Assembly: GCA_964554125.1 (NCBI GenBank)
Contig: CAZKNG010000071.1
Span: 1 to 11,871, forward strand
Length of the DNA stretch: 11,871 nt
Direction: 5' to 3'
DNA from: JAGHBT01 sp035311885
GTDB lineage: Bacteria > Krumholzibacteriota > Krumholzibacteriia > Krumholzibacteriales > WJIX01
This document shows, one piece after another, positions 7,766-11,871 of the stretch. The position numbers were made by a program, and so were the translations under genes. Under the pieces are notes generated by a model. The model saw nothing but the letters and a program-made list of their open reading frames with translations, was not told the DNA's origin and did no database searches. Each line of letters begins with the position of its first letter. Position 1 is the first letter of the stretch.

Positions 7766-7792
7766 TGAAACAAAAAGAAGGTTTCTTCTGTC
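7766..7792 (+). promoter_or_regulatory. Predicted ECF promoter driving the divergent membrane-protein gene
   Basis: TGAAAC (7766-7771), 17 bases, TGTC (7789-7792), extended as ATTGAAACAA and TTCTGTCAAA. It shares TTGAAACAA, TCTGTC and the exact spacing with the minus-strand copy at 7661-7687. Transcription would start near 7799, about 45 bases before the GTG at 7845. The spacer holds a small dyad (AGAAG, GTTT, CTTCT; 7776-7789), and the region upstream is very AT-rich. Confidence 0.7.
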
Positions 7793-7831
7793 AAACCAGA
7801 TGAATTGTGATCTTTAAGAAGTGTCTTTAAA

Positions 7832-7838
7832 AAGGAGG
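7832..7838 (+). promoter_or_regulatory. Strong ribosome-binding site that fixes the GTG start at 7845
   Basis: AAGGAGG followed by a 6-base spacer and GTG. An in-frame GTG at 7821 would place this site inside the coding sequence, and an ATG at 7866 would be 27 bases away, so 7845 is the supported start. Confidence 0.8.
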
Positions 7839-7844
7839 ATTAAA

Positions 7845-8207
7845 GTGTTTCACGGCGGAGTTCAGATGTTGGCTATAATGATCCCTATCATTGTGGTTGT
7901 AGGTACCGTGGCTATTATTATTACAGCGATAATTCTTGGAATGCGTCAGAAGGAACTGAAACACAAGGAAACTATTCTCGCTATGGAAAAGGGTATTGAT
8001 ATTCCGGAAGAACCGGAAGAGAAGAAGAGGCCGAGGTATTTTTCTATCAGGATGTGGGGATTGATTTTTACATTTACAGGGATTGCTGTTGTGCTTGGGA
8101 TATGGGCGGCGGCCGGCATCTTAAACGGTGTATGGGGTCTTATTCCAACTTTTCTCGGGCTTGCACTTTTAATGGCCGCCCATCTTGAAAAGAAGGAAAT
8201 TGACTGA
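7845..8207 (+). CDS. Small membrane protein, DUF6249-like, probable ECF-regulon member
   Basis: A 120-residue protein with three hydrophobic segments, near 9-32, 70-91 and 94-113. After the first comes a charged stretch, RQKELKHKETILAMEKGIDIP (35-55, allowing for its ends), followed by an acidic-basic linker (EEPEEKKRPR). Short membrane proteins with a first helix followed by an RQKELxHKExxxAxEKGIxxP segment and a paired C-terminal helix hairpin are familiar as DUF6249-like proteins; I make that assignment from the motif only. The function is unknown. Its divergent position next to the sigma factor, and the matching promoter upstream, suggest it is a direct target of that factor, perhaps part of an envelope response or feedback on the anti-sigma. 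The GTG start follows an excellent ribosome-binding site. Confidence 0.8.
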   Translation: MFHGGVQMLAIMIPIIVVVGTVAIIITAIILGMRQKELKHKETILAMEKGIDIPEEPEEKKRPRYFSIRMWGLIFTFTGIAVVLGIWAAAGILNGVWGLIPTFLGLALLMAAHLEKKEID

Positions 8208-8232
8208 ATTTTTAATTTTTCAAAGATTTGGC

Positions 8233-8261
8233 TTGAACGGAAATTTAACCGGTGCTAAAGT
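8233..8261 (+). promoter_or_regulatory. Possible housekeeping promoter for the lamin-tail gene
   Basis: TTGAAC (8233-8238), 17 bases, TAAAGT (8256-8261), each matching consensus at four of six positions. The start would fall near 8268, just ahead of the hairpin at 8272-8303. The gene could instead be read through from the upstream membrane-protein gene. Confidence 0.3.
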
Positions 8262-8271
8262 AGTAATACTG

Positions 8272-8322
8272 TACTTGAGTCTGTGCGGCACAGTTCTTAA
8301 GTAAGAGATTCAGTGCTTTTTT
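8272..8322 (+). promoter_or_regulatory. Overlapping hairpins with a T-run: terminator or attenuator
   Basis: A long dyad, TACTTGAG-t-CTGTGC / GCACAG-tt-CTTAAGTA (8272-8303), pairs over about 13 positions with one G-U and a small internal loop. Its right arm GCACAG (8288-8293) can instead pair with CAGTGC (8311-8316, one mismatch), enclosing TCTT/AAGA (8295-8298 with 8303-8306) and followed by six T (8317-8322), the shape of an intrinsic terminator. The two folds exclude each other. The simplest reading is a terminator for the upstream gene. An attenuator for the lamin-tail gene, whose ribosome-binding site starts at 8334, is the more interesting one. Confidence 0.4.
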
Positions 8323-8344
8323 GGTGTATTGTGAAGGGAGGAAG

Positions 8345-8980
8345 ATGATGAAGAAAGCGCTTTTTTATTTCTTGTCGATCTTCATTTTAATTACAGCAGT
8401 TCTCTCAGCGCGAGGTTCAGCAGATGTGCTTATCAGTGAATTCATGGCTGATCCCGCCAGGGACTACGATGGTGATGGTGACTATAACTACCGGAACGAT
8501 GAGTGGGTTGAGATCATAAATACCGGAGATAGTGCCGTGGATCTTTCCGGATATCTCCTTTGCGACGGAAATGAAGACGGATACATCAGGTATGGATTTA
8601 CAGGGATTCTTCAGTCCGGTCAAGTACGGATCATCTTCGGAAGTGACTCTAGAATCTGGGAAGACGCAAACGATTTTCCCATCTACGGGCTCAGTTTGAA
8701 TAATTCCGGAGATAACCTGTCATTGTTCAGAACAGACGGTTCGGATACGCTGCTTGTCGATTCAATAGATTATGAAGACAACGCCGCCCGGGACGATTGT
8801 TCTGTAGGCAGGAATCCGGAAAATACAAACCTCTGGGAGTTATTTGATGCTTATAATCCCTGTCCGGAATGCTCGCCTATAGGGGGGAACGGTTATGTTC
8901 CTACTCCCGGCTCCGTAAATACCTGCGTCACTGACGCGGAAAAAGCGAGCTGGGGTAAAATCAAATCGATCTGCAGGTAG
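8345..8980 (+). CDS. Secreted lamin-tail-domain (LTD) protein
   Basis: The start is a doubled ATGATG. AAGGGAGG (8334-8341) has better spacing to the second (8348), from which the protein has 210 residues. MKK and a hydrophobic run (4-20) form a signal peptide with likely cleavage after GSA (23-25). The rest is an LTD immunoglobulin-like fold: VLISEFMADP (27-36), the Asp-rich DYDGDGDYNYRNDEWVEI (39-56), NTGDSAVDLSGYLLCD (58-73), FGSDSRIW (97-104) and GDNLSLF (121-127). The DGDGD loop may bind calcium. Cysteines at 72, 151, 172, 175, 193 and 209 could form disulfides outside the cell. There is no second domain and no anchor. The C-terminus (SWGKIKSICR) recalls a recurring tail on secreted proteins of some uncultured lineages, which is recollection and not proof. 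LTD modules are usually adhesive or structural, or attached to nucleases; here it stands alone. Confidence 0.82.
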   Translation: MMKKALFYFLSIFILITAVLSARGSADVLISEFMADPARDYDGDGDYNYRNDEWVEIINTGDSAVDLSGYLLCDGNEDGYIRYGFTGILQSGQVRIIFGSDSRIWEDANDFPIYGLSLNNSGDNLSLFRTDGSDTLLVDSIDYEDNAARDDCSVGRNPENTNLWELFDAYNPCPECSPIGGNGYVPTPGSVNTCVTDAEKASWGKIKSICR

Positions 8981-9006
8981 ATTGCCCGTATAAACCGGGA
9001 AAAAAT

Positions 9007-9114
9007 CCGCTGGTATCGCTTCCGTAGTGTAAACCGGCGGAAATAGTTTTTCAAAAGAACTCGTGCCGCGCGGGCTCCCCTTTAAAAGAATCAACTGTTC
9101 TTGGAAAAGAGCCC
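9007..9114 (+). other. Two stem-loops in the gap before the histidine kinase gene
   Basis: The 256-bp gap from 8981 to 9236 contains CCGCTGG (9007-9013) facing CCGGCGG (9034-9040), a 7-bp stem with one G-U. It also contains GGGCTC (9072-9077) facing GAGCCC (9109-9114), which encloses AAGAA/TTCTT (9086-9090 with 9098-9102). Neither has a T-run directly after it, so terminator function is unproven. I see no convincing gene in the rest of the gap. Confidence 0.3.
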
Positions 9115-9236
9115 TGAAATTTTACCGCTTAAGAAACAATATTTGCCGGGCCCCGTACGAGTTATTTGAGAATCTGTCAGGTTCAGAGTGAGTAATTACC
9201 TTTGCGTAATTTCTTTCAGTGTGCTAATTTAAAATT

Positions 9237-10928
9237 ATGGAATCAACAGAAAATAAAAAAGGAAAAACTGAACTTAAAACCTGCTGGGATTTTCTTGACT
9301 GCAATGAGAAGAGTTGCCCGGCTTACGGTCAGGATAAGGTGTCATGCTGGGAAATAACCGGGCATAGATGCCGTGATAAGGTGTATGGCAGAATAGAAGA
9401 AAAACTCATCAGATCCTGTTTCAACTGTCCCTATTTCAAGACGCTCAAGAAGAGGATGAAAGGTAGAAGGTGGGAAGATATTACACTTCTTGAAACCCTC
9501 GAAGATGCTCTTATCCGTTCATCGAAATACTCTAAAAAGGTAGAAAATCTATATATGGAAGTAATAAGGCGCAGTAAATTAATGAATTTACTGAGTGAAG
9601 TGAGCAAGATTATAACGCGTCTGGATAAGGAAGAAGATATAATACTCACGATTCTAACCGTTATTACAGCGAATGAAGGGTTGTCCTACAACAGAGCATT
9701 TGTATTTCTGAAGAAGGATGATCCCGACCTTCTAAGGGGTAAGTATGCCCTTGGGCCGTCAACCCCCGAAGAGGCGGGCAACCTCTGGAAGGTGCTGGAG
9801 AAGGAAAAGGATATCTCTATTGAAAAACTGGTCAGGAAGGGACAGAGATTGGCCTATATCAGGAATAGTCCTTTATCGCGTCTGACCGAGGAACTTTCGC
9901 TGGACCTGAATGATTCCGAGAGTATCATCTCTAAAGGTATTTCAGAGGTTCGTTTTGTCGATGCCAGAGATTTGAAGAGTGAAGGGGATAAGAAAATAGC
10001 CGAGAAACTGCATCTTGAGAAATTCTGCTTCTGCCCGATAGCCACAGAGGAAGAACGTCTCGGTCTTGTCCTGGTCGATAATCTATACTCGGGTAAGGAG
10101 ATTACACCTGAAGACGCGCATCTTTTAGAGCTCGTTGTAAGTCACGCAACAACATCACTCAGGGCGGCGCAATTAAAGGAATCTCTAGAGACTAATATCC
10201 AGAGGCTTAAGGATTCATACAGGATATTGAAAGCTAATGAAGAACGTATGATGAAGGCTGAAAGACTGGCTATTTCGGGTGAAATGACATCTTCCGTTCT
10301 TCATGAAATTAAGAACCCCCTTGTATCGATTGGCGGGTTCGCGCGAAATCTTTACAAGTCCGGTGGACTCAGCGAAAAGGACAGGGAGAAAGCCGAAGTT
10401 ATAATGCGTGAATCTCTGAGGCTGGAGAAATATCTTACGAATCTGCAGACCAGTGTGAATGAACTGAAACTGGAAGAAGGTGATATTAATCAGGTTATCG
10501 AAGATACCTGCCAGATATTAAATTCTGATATAGAAAAAAGGGAGATAAAACTCGAGAAAAATCTGTATCCTGATATTTCAAAGTGCAGATTCGATGAAGT
10601 GAAAATTCACGAGGTTCTGCTTAACATTATTCAAAATTCAATTGAAGCAGTCAGTAAGAATGGATATGTAAAGATTCGTTCATGGCAGGATGAATCGAAG
10701 ATATATGTGGAAATTTCAGATAATGGTGAAGGGATTCACAGCGAACGTTTATCTAAAATATTTTCACCATTTTACACGACTAAAGAAGATGGAGCTGGAT
10801 TGGGACTTGCTTTTGCCAGGAAGATTGTTCAAGACCATGGCGGCAACATTTCAGTATCCAGCTCGAGAGGAAAGGGCGCGAGCTTTATAATAACTCTAAA
10901 ACGTCTGATAAAAGAAGAAAAAGAATAA
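9237..10928 (+). CDS. Soluble sensor histidine kinase with two-CW and GAF domains
   Basis: A 563-residue kinase without membrane segments. The N-terminal Cys-rich module (Cys16, 22, 27, 37, 45, 61, 64, with CWDF and CWEI) matches the two-CW type, likely metal-binding. A GAF-like sensor follows at about 115-312, with the characteristic NEGLSYNRAFVFL and ALGPSTPEEAGNLW, and then a coiled coil (about 312-345). The kinase core is complete: phospho-acceptor His356 in HEIKNP, N box NIIQNSIEA (463-471), G1 DNGEGI (495-500), FSPFYTTK (509-516) and G2 GAGLGLAFA (519-527). No response regulator is adjacent, so it is an orphan in this view. The start is forced: a TAA lies in frame at 9225-9227 and the Cys-rich module begins soon after the ATG. 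No Shine-Dalgarno sequence precedes it. It probably senses a cytoplasmic small molecule or redox state; the signal is unknown. Confidence 0.92.
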   Translation: MESTENKKGKTELKTCWDFLDCNEKSCPAYGQDKVSCWEITGHRCRDKVYGRIEEKLIRSCFNCPYFKTLKKRMKGRRWEDITLLETLEDALIRSSKYSKKVENLYMEVIRRSKLMNLLSEVSKIITRLDKEEDIILTILTVITANEGLSYNRAFVFLKKDDPDLLRGKYALGPSTPEEAGNLWKVLEKEKDISIEKLVRKGQRLAYIRNSPLSRLTEELSLDLNDSESIISKGISEVRFVDARDLKSEGDKKIAEKLHLEKFCFCPIATEEERLGLVLVDNLYSGKEITPEDAHLLELVVSHATTSLRAAQLKESLETNIQRLKDSYRILKANEERMMKAERLAISGEMTSSVLHEIKNPLVSIGGFARNLYKSGGLSEKDREKAEVIMRESLRLEKYLTNLQTSVNELKLEEGDINQVIEDTCQILNSDIEKREIKLEKNLYPDISKCRFDEVKIHEVLLNIIQNSIEAVSKNGYVKIRSWQDESKIYVEISDNGEGIHSERLSKIFSPFYTTKEDGAGLGLAFARKIVQDHGGNISVSSSRGKGASFIITLKRLIKEEKE

Positions 10929-10930
10929 AA

Positions 10931-10995
10931 GGTTATCAGACACACACTTTTTTATTCGCGCCCGCGGGAGAGCCCTGCCGCAGGGGCTGATAACC
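10931..10995. repeat. 65-bp GC-rich structured intergenic element bounded by 9-bp inverted repeats
   Basis: GGTTATCAG (10931-10939) and CTGATAACC (10987-10995) are perfect inverted repeats, 47 bases apart. Between them lie a T6 run, the palindrome CCCGCGGG (10961-10968) and the hairpin CCCTG-CCG-CAGGG (10973-10985). It starts two bases after the kinase stop codon. It may act as a transcript end or stabiliser, or belong to a repeat family. The surrounding gap to 11191 is AT-rich, so its GC content stands out. No flanking direct repeat is visible. Confidence 0.5.
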
Positions 10996-11100
10996 GGCTG
11001 AATTCCTCTAAAATAATCTAAGATATAGTATTTGTATAAATTTCCCCTTTCATCATCTTCAGATATTTATATTTTTCATATCAGCAGGAACAATGAGTAA

Positions 11101-11129
11101 TTGACAAAATAGGATTATACCTTTATGCT
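11101..11129 (+). promoter_or_regulatory. Predicted housekeeping promoter for cobO-meaB
   Basis: A perfect TTGACA (11101-11106), 17 bases, then TATGCT (11124-11129). Transcription would start near 11136, about 55 bases before the cobO ATG. The leader is too short for a cobalamin riboswitch and I see no B12-box in it. Confidence 0.65.
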
Positions 11130-11191
11130 ACTGTCTCTTATGGCTGATGTCCAAACTCTATGCTGGATATATATGGGAGTAGTAGAGGAAA

Positions 11192-11716
11192 ATGGGTTCG
11201 ATTAAAGGAACAGTACAGGTCTATACCGGTAACGGAAAAGGGAAAACCACCGCCTCACTGGGCGCCGCGCTCAGGGCTGCCGGACATGGCTGGCGGGTTG
11301 TTATGATTCAATTTATGAAGGGGCGTCTATACGGCGAACTTATCAGCAGCAGGGAAATAGGCGGCTTGATTATAGAGCAGTACGGCCGCGATGAATTTGT
11401 TGATCCTCTGAATCCGGAGCAGGTGGATGTAGATCTGGCCCGTAAGGGGTGGGACAGGGCGAAAGAATTGATATATGATGAAAAGATCGATATGTTGATC
11501 CTCGATGAAATAAATGTCGCGGTATCGTTTGGACTTATATCAGTGAAAGATTTAGCAGAATTTATTGAAAAGAAACCCGAAAGACTCGAACTTATACTCA
11601 CGGGGCGTTACGCGGATGAAAAGGTTATCGAGCTCAGTGATACTGTAACCGAGATGAAAGAGATAAAACACCATTACCGGCAGAAGATTAAATCCAGGAA
11701 GGGTATAGAGTTCTGA
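11192..11716 (+). CDS. cobO: Corrinoid (cob(I)alamin) adenosyltransferase, CobO/CobA/BtuR type
   Basis: This enzyme transfers the adenosyl group of ATP to a reduced corrinoid to form adenosylcobalamin or its precursor. The 174-residue protein has the family's P-loop GNGKGKTT (13-20) following VQVYT, the DEINVA segment (105-110) that holds the acidic residue after the ATP site, LILTGR (134-139) and the closing TEMKEIKHHYRQKIKSRKG (153-171), all in their normal places. Length is normal, without the longer N-terminal extension found in some members. AGAGGAA (11184-11190) lies very close to the ATG. The next gene, a MeaB/ArgK-type GTPase, starts six bases after the stop, pointing to a role in supplying cofactor to an adenosylcobalamin-dependent mutase rather than only to de novo B12 synthesis. 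No other cobalamin gene is visible. Confidence 0.95.
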   Translation: MGSIKGTVQVYTGNGKGKTTASLGAALRAAGHGWRVVMIQFMKGRLYGELISSREIGGLIIEQYGRDEFVDPLNPEQVDVDLARKGWDRAKELIYDEKIDMLILDEINVAVSFGLISVKDLAEFIEKKPERLELILTGRYADEKVIELSDTVTEMKEIKHHYRQKIKSRKGIEF

Positions 11717-11722
11717 TAAGAT

Positions 11723-11871
11723 ATGGTTCGAAATGTTAGAATAGATTCCGTTCTTGAGGACTTCCGTAAAGGGAAGAGCGCCGCCGCGGGCAGGCTTCTT
11801 TCAATTCTTGAAAATGGAGGCAAAGAAGCGGAAAAGGCTGTAGAGTATATATTTCCCTACATAAGAGGGGT
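11723..11871 (+). CDS. meaB: MeaB/ArgK-type GTPase, N-terminal fragment (runs off window)
   Basis: The frame opens with an ATG at 11723 and stays open for 49 codons to the window edge. The visible part, with FRKGKSAAAGRLLSILENGG (residues 14-33) and then AEKAVEYIFPYIRG, matches the helical N-terminus that precedes the P-loop in MeaB/ArgK GTPases. In those proteins it reads roughly as a Gly-Asp-x-x-Ala-Leu-Ala-Arg-x-Ile segment followed by a Glu-Asn. MeaB proteins load and protect adenosylcobalamin in methylmalonyl-CoA mutase. The GTPase motifs lie beyond the edge, so the call rests on the N-terminus and on the adjacent cobO. The 6-bp gap and weak ribosome-binding site (GATAAGAT) suggest translation coupled to cobO. 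Confidence 0.75.
   Translation, partial: MVRNVRIDSVLEDFRKGKSAAAGRLLSILENGGKEAEKAVEYIFPYIRG

Noticed and set aside
7821..7844. GTG at 7821 as the start of the small membrane-protein gene
   Set aside because: It would bury the strong AAGGAGG inside the coding sequence, and it has no ribosome-binding site of its own.
8840..9094. Minus-strand open frame across the lamin-tail 3' end and the following gap
   Set aside because: It overlaps a well-supported gene, shows no domain and has no plausible start context.
11130..11191. Cobalamin riboswitch upstream of cobO
   Set aside because: The predicted leader is about 55 bases and no B12-box or matching fold is visible, either there or further upstream to 10996.
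11308..11601. Long antisense open frame opposite cobO, with similar frames opposite gatB and the kinase
   Set aside because: These are Ser-rich, low-complexity translations explained by the codon use of the sense genes. They have no ribosome-binding sites or family features.
1..11871. CRISPR arrays, tRNA genes, IS elements, toxin-antitoxin or defence systems
   Set aside because: I looked for regular repeats, tRNA arms, transposase motifs and small paired genes and found none that hold up.

Overview
The window is a run of bacterial chromosome, moderately AT-rich, with dense genes and short gaps. I see no rRNA, tRNA, IS element, integrase, CRISPR array or phage gene. Two consecutive lipoprotein signal peptides, a secreted lamin-tail protein, a GatCAB amidotransferase and a soluble two-CW histidine kinase suggest a Gram-negative-type environmental bacterium. 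The lamin-tail protein ending in Trp-Gly-x-Ile-Lys...Arg loosely recalls uncultured FCB-group lineages (Krumholzibacteriota, Latescibacterota, Eisenbacteria). That assignment is inference from memory and is weak.

Layout. Bases 2-541 hold the 3' end of an alpha/beta-hydrolase-like gene. From 675 to 3123 there are three same-strand genes for envelope proteins: an SGNH-hydrolase-like lipoprotein, a lipoprotein metallophosphoesterase and a six-helix membrane protein. A plausible housekeeping promoter (615-643) precedes them. Bases 3235-6536 hold gatC-gatA-gatB, encoding the tRNA-dependent amidotransferase that completes Gln-tRNA and/or Asn-tRNA. On the minus strand at 7635-6554 lies an ECF sigma factor (TTG start) coupled by a 4-base overlap to a zinc-finger, membrane-bound anti-sigma factor. 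It converges on gatB with only 17 bp between the stop codons. Divergent from the sigma gene, at 7845-8207, is a small three-helix membrane protein. A secreted lamin-tail-domain protein (8345-8980) follows, then an orphan soluble histidine kinase (9237-10928). Last come cobO (11192-11716) and the 5' end of a MeaB/ArgK-type GTPase gene (11723 to the edge), which together suggest a methylmalonyl-CoA mutase support cassette.

The strongest new observation is a matched pair of promoters facing outwards in the sigma-factor intergenic region. Both carry TTGAAACAA and TCTGTC with identical spacing (TGAAAC-N17-TGTC), one reading into the sigma gene and one into the small membrane-protein gene. This predicts the binding code of this ECF factor and a two-arm autoregulated regulon. 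Other items worth checking are a pair of mutually exclusive hairpins ahead of the lamin-tail gene that look like an attenuator, a 65-bp GC-rich structured element after the histidine kinase, and a possibly leaderless start for that kinase.
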